A stretch of DNA of 64,000 bases from Bacteroidales bacterium (GTDB lineage Bacteria; Bacteroidota; Bacteroidia; Bacteroidales; UBA932). The stretch covers positions 29,342 through 93,341 of the forward strand of contig JAFTWQ010000009.1 in assembly GCA_017465225.1 (NCBI GenBank), in the 5' to 3' direction. The notes beneath the pieces are model-generated. The model ran no database searches, was not told the origin of the DNA, and saw only the letters and a list, made by a program, of their open reading frames with translations. This document shows, one piece after another, positions 26,931 to 36,490 of this stretch. The number at the start of each line of letters is the position of its first letter. The stretch's first letter is position 1. The translations under genes were made by a program, and so were the position numbers.

Positions 26931-28025
26931 ATGAAAGCTATACTTAAACCTATTGCCATGATTGCGTCAGCAATCGCAATCATTTCATGCGGCTCAGCCG
27001 AGTCTGCACCTGTTACACCTGCCGATGCTCTTCTCGACCGTCTTGAGGCTCTGGTTGAGCAGGGCAAGATCATGTACGGCCATCAGGACACTTATATGTA
27101 CGGCCATACATGGAAGCTGGAGGATGACGCAACTGATTTCTCCCAGTCTGATGTATATGCCGTAAGCGGCAGATATCCGGCAGTCTTCGGAATGGACCTC
27201 GGTGGCATCGAGATGGGCTGGTCACACAATCTTGACAAGAATGATTTCGACAACATGCGCGCATCTGCTGTCGCTCATCACGAGCGTGGCGGTATCGTGA
27301 CATTCTCATGGCATCCACGCAATCCGCTTACAGGCGGAGACGCATGGGATGTGACTTCTGACCAGGTGGTCGCTTCGATCCTCCCTGGCGGAGAAAAGCA
27401 TGAATATTTCATGGGCTGGCTTTCCAATGCCGCTGATTTCCTCGGCTCGATCAAGACTGCCGACGGCGAGACCGTGCCTGTAATCTGGAGACCTTGGCAC
27501 GAGCATACAGGAAGCTGGTTCTGGTGGGGTCAGAAGCTCTGCACAACCGAGCAGTACAAGGCCCTCTGGCAGATGACATACGACTATATGGTGAACGAGC
27601 GTGGCCTCGACAATCTCGTGTGGTCATATTCTCCAGGTGCCGGTGAACTTTCTTCAGCGGAAGTCTATGGTGAGAGATATCCTGGCGATGAGATTGTCGA
27701 TATGGTAGGTTTCGACTGCTACCATTCAAGAAGCAAGGAGGGATATATGGCGTCAATGAAGAATGCCCTTGACATTTCTTCAACATTTGCAGCCGAGCAC
27801 GGAAAGATCCTCGCTGTGACTGAAACAGGACATGAGACTCTGAAAGATCCGAAGTGGTGGACAGAAGTGCTCTATCCGGCAGTGAAGGATTATCCTGTAT
27901 CATACGTGCTTACATGGAGAAATGCCTGCGATCAGCCTAACCACTATTACGCTCCTTTCCCAGGACAGGAGTCGGCTGAAGATTTCAAGGCTTTTGCAGA
28001 GCTTGAAGATATTATTGTGTTGTAA
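26931..28025 (+). CDS. GH26 mannobiose-releasing beta-mannanase
   Basis: 364 aa from the ATG at 26931, chosen because MKAILKPIAMIASAIAIISCG is a lipoprotein signal; the in-frame ATG at 26886 lies inside the preceding gene. GH26 core: YGHQDTYMYGHTW, FGMDLGGIEMGW, TFSWHPRNPLTGG, acid/base Glu in WRPWHEHTGSWFWWG and nucleophile Glu in AVTETGHET. It resembles the Bacteroides mannanases that release mannobiose from manno-oligosaccharides, encoded in B. fragilis in one cluster with a mannosylglucose phosphorylase, a transporter and cellobiose 2-epimerase. The same set follows here (GH130, then GPH), so its product should feed that route. Confidence 0.92.
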   Translation: MKAILKPIAMIASAIAIISCGSAESAPVTPADALLDRLEALVEQGKIMYGHQDTYMYGHTWKLEDDATDFSQSDVYAVSGRYPAVFGMDLGGIEMGWSHNLDKNDFDNMRASAVAHHERGGIVTFSWHPRNPLTGGDAWDVTSDQVVASILPGGEKHEYFMGWLSNAADFLGSIKTADGETVPVIWRPWHEHTGSWFWWGQKLCTTEQYKALWQMTYDYMVNERGLDNLVWSYSPGAGELSSAEVYGERYPGDEIVDMVGFDCYHSRSKEGYMASMKNALDISSTFAAEHGKILAVTETGHETLKDPKWWTEVLYPAVKDYPVSYVLTWRNACDQPNHYYAPFPGQESAEDFKAFAELEDIIVL

Positions 28026-28044
28026 AGATTCAAAACAGAAGGAT

Positions 28045-29202
28045 ATGACTTTCAATGAAAGATTGGAGTGGCTTAAGGCGCAGCACGAGGCACTCATCAC
28101 GAAAAAGAATGAACCTATAGAAGGAAACGGCGTTTATGAACGCTATACGAACCCTATCCTTACCGGAGCGCACGCTCCACTTTTCTGGCGTTATGACCTC
28201 AATGAGGAGACCAATCCTTATCTTATGGAGCGCTTTGAAGTCCATGCGGCTTTCAATTCCGGCGCCATCAAGTGGAACGGAAAGTATGTCCTCGTAGTAC
28301 GTGTCGAGGGAGCGGACCGCAAATCGTTCTTTGCAGTGGCGGAGAGTCCGAACGGAGTGGATAATTTCCGCTTCTGGGACCGTCCGATCACCATGCCGGA
28401 ATATGGTGAGCCTGCGACAAATGTATATGACATGCGTCTGACCGCCCATGAGGATGGCTGGATCTATGGTATCTTCTGCGTGGAGCGCAAGGACCCTGCG
28501 GCAGCTCCCGGCGATCTTTCATCAGCTGTGGCGGCGGCAGGTGTGGCACGTACAAAGGATCTCGTGAACTGGGAGCGTCTTCCTGATATGGAGTCGTCAT
28601 CACAGCAGCGTAATGTGGTGCTTCATCCTGAGTTTGTTGACGGCAAATATGCACTCTACACACGTCCGCAGGACGGTTTCATCGATGCGGGCAACGGCGG
28701 TGGCATCGGCTGGGCCCTTGTCGACAGCATGGAGAAGGTCGTGATCACCGAGGAGAAGATCATCAACCACCGTTTCTACCATACCATCAAGGAAGTGAAG
28801 AACGGAGAAGGTCCTCATCCGATCAGGACCGACCGCGGCTGGCTGCATCTTGCACATGGAGTGCGCGGATGTGCATCCGGCCTCCGCTATGTCCTTTACA
28901 TGTATATGACATCGCTCGAGGATCCGTCGAAGGTGATAGCCGAGCCTGCAGGATATTTCATGGTGCCAGAAGGCGGCGAATATATAGGTGATGTGATGAA
29001 TGTACTCTTCGCCAACGGCTGGATCGCCGATGAGGATGGAAAGGTGTTCATCTACTACGCTTCAAGCGACACCCGCATGCATGTGGCCACGTCGACGGTC
29101 GACCGTCTCGTGGATTACTGCATGAATACGGAGCCTGACGCATTCACCACCGGTGAAACTGTAAAACGACTCAACAGACTGATTGACAGGAATATAATGT
29201 AA
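28045..29202 (+). CDS. GH130 4-O-beta-D-mannosyl-D-glucose phosphorylase
   Basis: 385 aa from the ATG at 28045, preceded by AGAAGGA; longer starts at 27922 lie inside the GH26 gene. No signal peptide, so cytoplasmic. A five-blade propeller of GH130 with RYTNPILTGAHAPLFWRYDL near the N-terminus, GAIKWNGKYVLVVRVEGADRKS and the catalytic-region RPITMPEYGEPATNVYDMRLT (Asp in YDMRL), HPEFVDGKYALYTRPQDGFI and TDRGWLHLAHGVRG. Subfamily 1 members cleave mannosyl-1,4-glucose with phosphate, giving mannose 1-phosphate and glucose. The neighbouring epimerase would supply this substrate from mannobiose. Confidence 0.92.
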   Translation: MTFNERLEWLKAQHEALITKKNEPIEGNGVYERYTNPILTGAHAPLFWRYDLNEETNPYLMERFEVHAAFNSGAIKWNGKYVLVVRVEGADRKSFFAVAESPNGVDNFRFWDRPITMPEYGEPATNVYDMRLTAHEDGWIYGIFCVERKDPAAAPGDLSSAVAAAGVARTKDLVNWERLPDMESSSQQRNVVLHPEFVDGKYALYTRPQDGFIDAGNGGGIGWALVDSMEKVVITEEKIINHRFYHTIKEVKNGEGPHPIRTDRGWLHLAHGVRGCASGLRYVLYMYMTSLEDPSKVIAEPAGYFMVPEGGEYIGDVMNVLFANGWIADEDGKVFIYYASSDTRMHVATSTVDRLVDYCMNTEPDAFTTGETVKRLNRLIDRNIM

Positions 29203-29288
29203 AGATTCTTCACTTCGTTCAGAATGACAAGAAAAAGTTCAGAATGACAATAGTGAAATTGTCATCCTGAGCGTCAGCGAAGGATCTT
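29202..29288. repeat. REP-like hairpin repeat, inverted pair
   Basis: Two copies face each other: one on the minus strand at 29202-29230 (ends TCAGAATGACAA on the plus strand) and one on the plus strand at 29259-29288 (begins TTGTCATCCTGAGCG, ends GAAGGATCTT). A partial third copy is at 29238-29252. The block touches the GH130 stop codon and leaves 27 nt to the transporter gene. Confidence 0.8.
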
Positions 29289-29315
29289 AAAAATTAAGAA
29301 ATAACCAGATATTAT

Positions 29316-30725
29316 ATGACACTAAAAGAAAAAATAGGTTACGGCTTCGGTGACATGTCGTCATCGATGTTCTGGAAGCTCTTCTCTTACTTCCTTCCGT
29401 TCTTCTACTCGAATGTATTCGGACTCAGCCTTGCTGACGCCGGTATCCTTATGCTCGTTACGCGTATATGGGATGCGGTATCGGATCCGATGATGGGTAT
29501 CATAGCTGACCGTACCAAGACCCGCTGGGGCAAGTATCGTCCATATCTGCTTTTCTTTGCCCTTCCGTTCGCGGTCTGCGGTATCCTGCTGTTCACTACC
29601 CCTGAAAATGGAAAGACTCTCTGGGCTTATGTCACATACATCATGATGATGACCGTATATACAGGTATCAATGTGCCTTACGGCTCTCTCCTTAATGTGA
29701 TGACTGCCGATTCGGATGAGAAGTCGGTGCTTTCTTCATACAGAATGTTCTTTGCATACGGCGGCAGCTTCATCGCCCTCTTCGCGTGGGAGCCTCTCTG
29801 CAACATGTTCGACAAGGCAAGGGTAGCTGTTGAGGGTGCAAGCGGACTTGCGTCCATCTCTACCAGCCCTGAAGCATGGCAGAAAGCAATGATCGTAATC
29901 GCATCATGCTGCTTCGTTCTCTTCATCCTCAGCTTCCTTCTTACCAAGGAGCATGTGAAGAGCGAGTCTACGGTATCCGTAGGCAAGGACCTCAGCCTTC
30001 TTGTACGCAACAAGCCATGGTGGCTTCTTATCGGTGCTGCTCTCGCATCGAACCTCTTCAATACAGTGCGCGGTACTACAGTGGCATATTTCTTTGCAGA
30101 CTACATCCAGAAGAGCGTGGAGATGGCTCCGCAGTGGGCGTTCCTCGTTTCTGCCGGTATCTTCCTTTCAATCGGTGAGATAGCAAACATGGTCGGAGTG
30201 GTTCTGGCTGTGCCTATGTCGAAGAATCTCGGAAAGAAGACCACATACATCGTATCAATGGCAGTACTTATCGGCTTGAGCATCCTCTTCTTCTTCCTGC
30301 CTGCAACTACAGGCGGATACTGGGCAATGCTCGTGATGCAGGTGATTATCTCGATCTTCACAGGTATCATTTCTCCTCTCGTATGGAGCATGTATGCCGA
30401 TGTCGCCGACTACTCCGAGCTCAAGGATGGTACAGCCTCTACAGGCCTCATCTTCTCTTCAGCTTCAATGGCTCAGAAGTTCGGTGGTGCATTCGGCGGA
30501 TCTGCCGTGATGTGGATGCTTGCCGCATTCGGATACAATACAGTTGCCGGCGCCGTGCAGACTGAAACCGCAATCCTCGGCCTCCGTATCCTCATGAGCT
30601 GGGTGCCTGCAGCCGTTGCGGCCCTCTCTATCCTTGTAGTATGGTTCTATCCTCTGACAAAGAAGAAGATGGAAGGCGTCCAGGTGGAGCTTGCTGCAAA
30701 GCGTGCGGAAACGCGTGACGCTTAA
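29316..30725 (+). CDS. GPH-family sugar:cation symporter (disaccharide permease)
   Basis: 469 aa, about 12 transmembrane helices. The glycoside-pentoside-hexuronide family motif is clear: TRIWDAVSDPMMGIIADRTK followed by TRWGKYRPYLL. MelB-like transporters of this family import disaccharides with a cation across the inner membrane. Its place after GH26 and GH130 matches the mannobiose transporter of the B. fragilis mannan cluster, so mannobiose or mannosyl-glucose is the likely cargo. A terminator follows at 30755-30785, closing the first long stretch of the PUL. Confidence 0.92.
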   Translation: MTLKEKIGYGFGDMSSSMFWKLFSYFLPFFYSNVFGLSLADAGILMLVTRIWDAVSDPMMGIIADRTKTRWGKYRPYLLFFALPFAVCGILLFTTPENGKTLWAYVTYIMMMTVYTGINVPYGSLLNVMTADSDEKSVLSSYRMFFAYGGSFIALFAWEPLCNMFDKARVAVEGASGLASISTSPEAWQKAMIVIASCCFVLFILSFLLTKEHVKSESTVSVGKDLSLLVRNKPWWLLIGAALASNLFNTVRGTTVAYFFADYIQKSVEMAPQWAFLVSAGIFLSIGEIANMVGVVLAVPMSKNLGKKTTYIVSMAVLIGLSILFFFLPATTGGYWAMLVMQVIISIFTGIISPLVWSMYADVADYSELKDGTASTGLIFSSASMAQKFGGAFGGSAVMWMLAAFGYNTVAGAVQTETAILGLRILMSWVPAAVAALSILVVWFYPLTKKKMEGVQVELAAKRAETRDA

Positions 30726-30754
30726 GTGCTTGCCGGTCAAGACCTTACATAAGT

Positions 30755-30785
30755 CTCCTGCTCCCTTTTGGCGGCAGGAGGTTTC
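30755..30785 (+). terminator. Terminator after the GPH transporter gene
   Basis: CTCCTGC (30755-30761) pairs with GCAGGAG (30774-30780), then GTTTCT. The 12-nt loop tcccttttggcg is identical to the loop of the terminator at 4893-4940. The stem is short, so read-through to the next PUL genes is possible. Confidence 0.7.
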
Positions 30786-30823
30786 TATAAGTTGTTGATT
30801 TGTAATGTTTTATTGGACACGGA

Positions 30824-31798
30824 ATGAGAAATATATTATATCTGATGGCCGTATTGATGCTTTTCGCATCATGCGCCCGGCAGGCTCCGAAGGTGGAGCG
30901 TCTGCATGTTGAGGGAACCGTCCTTATGAATGAAAAAGGCGATACCGTAGAGTTGAAGGGCATGAGCTTTGGCTGGAACGTCCTCTGGCCACGTTTCTAT
31001 AATGCTTCGGCAGTGAAGCATGTAGTCGAGGATTGGGAGGCGGAGATCGTGCGTGCCGCGATCGGAGTAGAGATCGACGACGATGAATGCCAGGTGCAGA
31101 ATTACCTCAAGAATCCGGATTTCGGAAAGCAGTGTGCCTGCACCATTGTCGATGCGGCCATTGGGAACGGAGTCTATGTATTGGTGGACTGGCATGCGCA
31201 TGGCCTTCATACCGAGGCCGCCGTGGAGTTCTTCACATATATGGCCACAAAGTATCAGGGGGTTCCGAATGTGATCTATGAGATCTGGAACGAGCCTTCA
31301 TACAAGGACCATGTAAACCAGATCGACTATACATGGGCTGAAATCAAGGAGTATTCCGAGACCGTAATCGCCGCTATCCGTGCAATCGAGAAGGATGCGG
31401 TCATCATAGTAGGTACACCTAGATGGTCACAGAATGTGGATGATGCTGCGAATGATCCGATCGTGGGATATGACAATCTCATGTATACGCTTCATTTCTA
31501 TGCGGGAACACATAAGGAGTGGCTCCGCCAGAAGGGAGACTATGCCATATCGAAGGGACTTGCGCTCTTTGTTACAGAGTGCGGAGGCATGAATGCCGAC
31601 GGCCAGGGTCCGGTCGATGTGGAGTCGAGCAAGGCTTGGATAGAGTGGATGGATGACAATGACATAAGCTATCTGTTCTGGTCGATTTCAGACAAGAAGG
31701 AGACTTGTTCGATGCTTTATCCGTCGGCCGCGTCCGAAGGTCCATGGAACGACGAGGATATCAGTCCTTGGGGAAAGTTTGTAAAAGAAATGTTGTAA
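30824..31798 (+). CDS. GH5 endo-beta-1,4-glucanase (GH5_2-like) lipoprotein
   Basis: 324 aa, signal ends MLFASCARQ. A compact GH5 barrel with little else: VELKGMSFGWNVLWPRFYN, VLVDWHAHG, acid/base Glu in YEIWNEPSYKD, TLHFYAGTHKEW and nucleophile Glu in LFVTECGGMNADG. The WH-H and 'LHFYAGTH' features fit GH5 subfamily 2 cellulases. It would cut glucose-glucose bonds in glucomannan, giving cello-oligosaccharides for the GH94 enzyme encoded two genes downstream. It begins the part of the PUL that lies after the terminator at 30755 and is followed 4 nt later by GH36. Confidence 0.88.
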   Translation: MRNILYLMAVLMLFASCARQAPKVERLHVEGTVLMNEKGDTVELKGMSFGWNVLWPRFYNASAVKHVVEDWEAEIVRAAIGVEIDDDECQVQNYLKNPDFGKQCACTIVDAAIGNGVYVLVDWHAHGLHTEAAVEFFTYMATKYQGVPNVIYEIWNEPSYKDHVNQIDYTWAEIKEYSETVIAAIRAIEKDAVIIVGTPRWSQNVDDAANDPIVGYDNLMYTLHFYAGTHKEWLRQKGDYAISKGLALFVTECGGMNADGQGPVDVESSKAWIEWMDDNDISYLFWSISDKKETCSMLYPSAASEGPWNDEDISPWGKFVKEML

Positions 31799-31802
31799 AG
31801 AT

Positions 31803-33998
31803 ATGAAAAGAATAATCACTGTCATTCTATCGCTGGCGGCATCGCTTGTTGTGATGGCGCAGGTGCGTATTACCACACCGGAAACGGAGCTCATCATCAA
31901 GGCGGATAAGGGGGCCGATCTTCAGATCCTGTATTTCGGTGCACGTCTTTCAGATGCGGATGCTGCAAATATCGAGGCGGCCGGAGTCCCTGGCCACAGC
32001 GCATACCGCGCATATGGCCTTTGGTGTGCTTCAGAGGCATCTTTAGGTGTGACACACGCAGACGGGAACTTATCTACATCTCTCAAGGTTGAGAGTGTCA
32101 TGCAGTCTGATGTGATTGATAATTCGATAGTTACGAAGGTTGTGATGAAGGACGCTGTCTATCCGTTCTATGTGACTGTATGCTACCGTGCATATCAGGA
32201 CGTGGATATGATCGAGACATGGACAGAGATAGCGAACCTCGGAAAGAAGCCTGTTACATTGACCAGATTCGATTCAGGATATCTTCCTGTTCGTGTAGGA
32301 GATGTATGGCTCAGCCATCTCCATGGCACATGGGCGGCTGAAGGGCTTCTGGTACAGGAGCCGCTTCAGCGTGGGATGAAGGTGATCAAGAACAAGGATG
32401 GCTCTCGCAACTCCCACACCGACCATGCCGAGGTGATGTTTTCTCTTGACGGCAAGCCGCAGGAGAATACCGGACGCGTCATCGGAGCCGCACTCTGTTA
32501 CAGCGGCAATTACGAATTGCGCATCGACACGAGGGATACCGATTATCACGAATTCTATGCAGGAATCAATCCGGACAACTCATCCTATAAGCTTGAGTCA
32601 AAAGAGGTGTTCATGACTCCTGAACTTGCTTTCACATATTCAGATGAAGGCCTCAGCGGAGCCAGCCGTAATTTCCACAAATGGGGACGTACATATAAGC
32701 TTGCCCACGGTGACAAGCTCCGCAAGATACTTCTCAACAGCTGGGAAGGAGTATATTTCGACATCAACGAGCCGGGAATGGACCAGATGATGGCAGACAT
32801 CGCATCCATGGGCGGAGAACTCTTCGTGATGGATGACGGCTGGTTTGGCGTGAAGTATCCTCGTCTGACTGACAACTGCGCCCTCGGTGACTGGGAAGTT
32901 GACAGGAAAAAGCTCCCTAACGGCATAGGCTGGCTCGTGGAGCAGGCCCACAAGCACGGAATCAAGTTCGGTATATGGATCGAGCCGGAGATGACCAACA
33001 CTACCAGCGAATTGTATGAAAAGCATCCTGACTGGGTGATAAAGGCTCCAGAACGTGACCTCGTACTCGGACGTGGAGGTACACAGCTCGTTCTTGACCT
33101 TGCAAACCCTCAGGTGCAGGACTTCATCTTCGACATTGTGGATGACCTGATGACAGAGAATCCTGAGATAGATTACATCAAGTGGGATGCGAATATGCCT
33201 ATATCGAATCATGGCTCGCAATATCTGTCCAAGGACAAGCAGAGCCATCTCTATATCGAGTATCATCGAGGCTTTGCCGCAGTGTGTGACAGGATACGCG
33301 CGAAATATCCGGATCTTACCATCCAGGCCTGCGCTTCCGGCGGCGGACGTGCCAACTGGGGCGTGCTCCCTTGGTTCGACGAGTTCTGGGTGAGCGACAA
33401 CACCGATGCCCTTCAGCGTATATACATGCAGTGGGGAACATCATATTTCTTCCCTGCAATCGCGATGGCTTCTCATATCAGCGCCACTCCGAACCATACC
33501 GTGTTCCGCACGACATCGTTGAAATACCGTATCGACGTGGCAATGAGCGGACGTCTGGGAATGGAGATCCAGCCGAAGAACATGACGGAGGAGGAAAAGG
33601 CCCTCTGCCGCAAGGCGATTGCCGAGTATAAGGAAATCCGTCCGGTAGTGCAGCTTGGAGATATCTACAGGCTTGTTTCTCCATATGACGGACACAATAT
33701 GGCTTCGATGATGTATGTATCACCGGAAAAGTCAGAGGCAGTGTTCTACTGGTGGAAGACCGAGACATTATATGACGACCATCTCCCACGCGTGAAGATG
33801 GCCGGTCTGGACCCTTCGAAGACATACAAGGTGCGTGAACTCAACCGTATCGACAATGTGCCGCTTCCGTACGAAGGTCTGGCCTTCACCGGAAAGTTCC
33901 TGATGGAGAACGGTCTTGAGATCCCGCTCAAGCATAACGTGGACTATCATAAGCAGGACGACTGGAGCAGCCGTGTCCTTTATCTTACAGCAGAATAA
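31803..33998 (+). CDS. GH36 alpha-galactosidase
   Basis: 731 aa with a signal peptide ([20 protein letters not shown]), so periplasmic. An N-terminal beta-sandwich (about 25-300) precedes the barrel: [43 protein letters not shown]; nucleophile Asp in [11 protein letters not shown] and acid/base Asp in [13 protein letters not shown]. The CASGGGRAN motif binds galactose. It removes alpha-1,6-galactose from galactomannan fragments after import through SusCD. It lies 2 nt before the GH94 gene. Confidence 0.95.
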   Translation: MKRIITVILSLAASLVVMAQVRITTPETELIIKADKGADLQILYFGARLSDADAANIEAAGVPGHSAYRAYGLWCASEASLGVTHADGNLSTSLKVESVMQSDVIDNSIVTKVVMKDAVYPFYVTVCYRAYQDVDMIETWTEIANLGKKPVTLTRFDSGYLPVRVGDVWLSHLHGTWAAEGLLVQEPLQRGMKVIKNKDGSRNSHTDHAEVMFSLDGKPQENTGRVIGAALCYSGNYELRIDTRDTDYHEFYAGINPDNSSYKLESKEVFMTPELAFTYSDEGLSGASRNFHKWGRTYKLAHGDKLRKILLNSWEGVYFDINEPGMDQMMADIASMGGELFVMDDGWFGVKYPRLTDNCALGDWEVDRKKLPNGIGWLVEQAHKHGIKFGIWIEPEMTNTTSELYEKHPDWVIKAPERDLVLGRGGTQLVLDLANPQVQDFIFDIVDDLMTENPEIDYIKWDANMPISNHGSQYLSKDKQSHLYIEYHRGFAAVCDRIRAKYPDLTIQACASGGGRANWGVLPWFDEFWVSDNTDALQRIYMQWGTSYFFPAIAMASHISATPNHTVFRTTSLKYRIDVAMSGRLGMEIQPKNMTEEEKALCRKAIAEYKEIRPVVQLGDIYRLVSPYDGHNMASMMYVSPEKSEAVFYWWKTETLYDDHLPRVKMAGLDPSKTYKVRELNRIDNVPLPYEGLAFTGKFLMENGLEIPLKHNVDYHKQDDWSSRVLYLTAE

Positions 33999-34000
33999 TC

Positions 34001-36490
34001 ATGAAGACATTCGGATATTTTGATGACGCGCATCGCGAATATGTGATCACCGACCCCAGGACCCCTTGGCCTTGGATCAATTATCTCGGCAACGAGGACT
34101 TCTTCTCTCTGATTTCCAACACAGCGGGCGGATATACATTCTGCAAGGACGCCAAGTTCCGCAGGATCACCCGTTACCGTTATAACAATGTCCCTATGGA
34201 CAATGGAGGAAGGTATTTCTATATCAATGATGCTGGCACTGTGTGGTCGCCGGGCTGGAAGCCTTGCAAGACCCCTCTCGACTTCTATGAGTGCCGTCAT
34301 GGTATGAGCTACACCCGCATCATCGGAGCAAAGGACGGTCTCGAGGCAAGTGTGCTCTTCTTCGTTCCGCTCGGAGTGTGGGGAGAGGTGCAGAAGATGA
34401 CTCTCCGCAACACATCCGGAGCAAAAAAGAGCTTCAAGCTGTATTCATTCACTGAGTGGTGTCTCTGGAATGCAGCTACAGACATGGAGAATTTCCAGCG
34501 TAACTTCTCGACAGGAGAGGTTGAGGTGGACGGTTCTGTAATATATCACAAGACCGAATACAAGGAGCGCCGCAACCACTATGCGTTCTATAGCGTGAAC
34601 GCTCCTGTGGACGGATTCGACACCGACAGGGAGACATTCATAGGTCTTTACAACGAGTTCCGTGACCCTCAGAATGTCATGGAAGGCGTGTCGACTTGCA
34701 GCATAGCCCACGGCTGGAGCCCGATAGCTTCGCATTATATCGAGGTGGAGCTCGAACCGGGCGAGAGCAGGGACTATATATTCCTCCTTGGATATGTAGA
34801 GAACGGGCAGGACGAGAAGTTCCTGCTTGACGAAGAGGGCAGGCTGGTGTATGACGTGCCGGGCCTGCTGCACAGCGGCAGTTCGCCTGTGATCAACAAG
34901 GCGAAGGCTCGCGCAATGATAGCTTCGCTTGATACCGTAGAAAAGGTAGATGCGGCATTCGCCCAGCTCAAGGCATATTGGGACGCTCTGCTTGACATTT
35001 TCTCAGTGAAGAGTCCGGAAGAGAAGCTTGACAGGATGGTGAACATATGGAACCAGTACCAGTGCATGGTGACATTCAATATGTCCCGTTCAGCCTCGTT
35101 CTTCGAGAGCGGCATCGGCCGCGGAATGGGCTTCCGCGATTCCAACCAGGACCTCGTGGGATTTGTACACCAGATACCTGAAAGGGCACGCGAGCGTATC
35201 ATAGACATAGCATCTACACAGTTCCCTGACGGAGGTTGTTACCACCAGTACCAGCCGCTTACAAAGCGTGGAAACAACGATATCGGAGGCGGTTTCAACG
35301 ACGATCCGATGTGGCTGATCTTCGGAACCGTTGCATATGTAAAGGAGACAGGCGACTTCAGCATACTCGACGAGATGGTGCCGTTCGACAACGAACCCGG
35401 CTCGGAAGTGTCGCTGATGGAGCACCTGCGCATTTCGTTCGACCATGTAGTGAACAACCTCGGTCCTCATATGCTTCCGCTCATTGGCCGTGCCGACTGG
35501 AACGACTGCCTCAACCTGAACTGCTTCTCATGGGATCCTAACGAGTCCTTCCAGACCACGGAGAACAAGACTGAAGGCTCGCAGGCCGAGTCTCTGATGA
35601 TCGCCGGCCTCTTCGTCGTATGCGGCCGCGATTATGTGGAGCTGTGCCGCGAGAGAGGCCTCCAGGCCGAGGCTGACAGGGCGCAGAGGCTTGTGGACAA
35701 TATGGTTGAGGCCGTGAAGAAGCATGGATGGGACGGCGAATGGTATCTCCGTGCATATGACTATTTCGGCCGCAAGATCGGCTCGCACGAGAACGAGGAA
35801 GGCCAGATATTCATCGAGTCGCAGGGCTGGTGCACTATGGCGGGCATCGGACTCGAGGAGGGAATGGTGCAGAAGGCGCTTGACTCTGTCAAGGAGCGCC
35901 TGGACTGCGAGCACGGCATAGTGCTGAACAACCCTGCCTTCACAAGATATTTCGTGGAGTATGGAGAGATTTCTTCATATCCGGCAGGCTATAAGGAGAA
36001 TGCCGGCATCTTCTGCCACAACAACCCTTGGGTCATCATAGGCGAGACCGTCCTCGGACGCGGCGACTATGCATGGGAATATTTCAGGAAGATATGTCCT
36101 TCATACACAGAGGAGAACAGCGCTCTGCACAAGGTCGAGCCTTATGTATATTCACAGATGATCGCTGGCAAGGATGCAGCAAAGCCAGGCGAAGCCAAGA
36201 ACAGCTGGCTCACTGGTACTGCAGCATGGAACTGGTATGCGATCACCCAGTATATTCTGGGAATAAAGCCTGCGTACAACGGCCTTGAAATAGATCCGTG
36301 CATCTGCTCACAGTGGAAGGAATACACCGTGAGACGCCGTTTCCGTGGTTCCGTTTATGAAATCACGGTCAAGAATCCTGACGGAGTCTGCAAGGGCGTC
36401 CGCGAGATGTATCTCGATGGTCAGAAGATAGAGGGATACATTGTCCCATGCGTTTCAGGCGAGCATAAAGTGACAGTCGTTTTAGGATAA
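34001..36490 (+). CDS. GH94 cellobiose phosphorylase
   Basis: 829 aa, the usual length for cellobiose phosphorylase, without a signal peptide (cytoplasmic). An N-terminal beta-sandwich (about 1-290; [25 protein letters not shown] region) is followed by an (alpha/alpha)6 barrel: [35 protein letters not shown] and the catalytic Asp in [15 protein letters not shown]. It splits cellobiose with phosphate to glucose 1-phosphate and glucose. With GH130 it lets both glucose- and mannose-ended disaccharides of glucomannan be cleaved without spending ATP on one of the two sugars. Its TAA overlaps the ATG of the next gene. Confidence 0.93.
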   Translation: MKTFGYFDDAHREYVITDPRTPWPWINYLGNEDFFSLISNTAGGYTFCKDAKFRRITRYRYNNVPMDNGGRYFYINDAGTVWSPGWKPCKTPLDFYECRHGMSYTRIIGAKDGLEASVLFFVPLGVWGEVQKMTLRNTSGAKKSFKLYSFTEWCLWNAATDMENFQRNFSTGEVEVDGSVIYHKTEYKERRNHYAFYSVNAPVDGFDTDRETFIGLYNEFRDPQNVMEGVSTCSIAHGWSPIASHYIEVELEPGESRDYIFLLGYVENGQDEKFLLDEEGRLVYDVPGLLHSGSSPVINKAKARAMIASLDTVEKVDAAFAQLKAYWDALLDIFSVKSPEEKLDRMVNIWNQYQCMVTFNMSRSASFFESGIGRGMGFRDSNQDLVGFVHQIPERARERIIDIASTQFPDGGCYHQYQPLTKRGNNDIGGGFNDDPMWLIFGTVAYVKETGDFSILDEMVPFDNEPGSEVSLMEHLRISFDHVVNNLGPHMLPLIGRADWNDCLNLNCFSWDPNESFQTTENKTEGSQAESLMIAGLFVVCGRDYVELCRERGLQAEADRAQRLVDNMVEAVKKHGWDGEWYLRAYDYFGRKIGSHENEEGQIFIESQGWCTMAGIGLEEGMVQKALDSVKERLDCEHGIVLNNPAFTRYFVEYGEISSYPAGYKENAGIFCHNNPWVIIGETVLGRGDYAWEYFRKICPSYTEENSALHKVEPYVYSQMIAGKDAAKPGEAKNSWLTGTAAWNWYAITQYILGIKPAYNGLEIDPCICSQWKEYTVRRRFRGSVYEITVKNPDGVCKGVREMYLDGQKIEGYIVPCVSGEHKVTVVLG

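Noticed and set aside
27922-28044. 41-residue N-terminal extension of GH130
   Set aside because: It overlaps the end of the GH26 gene in another frame; the ATG at 28045 has AGAAGGA before it and gives the normal family start.
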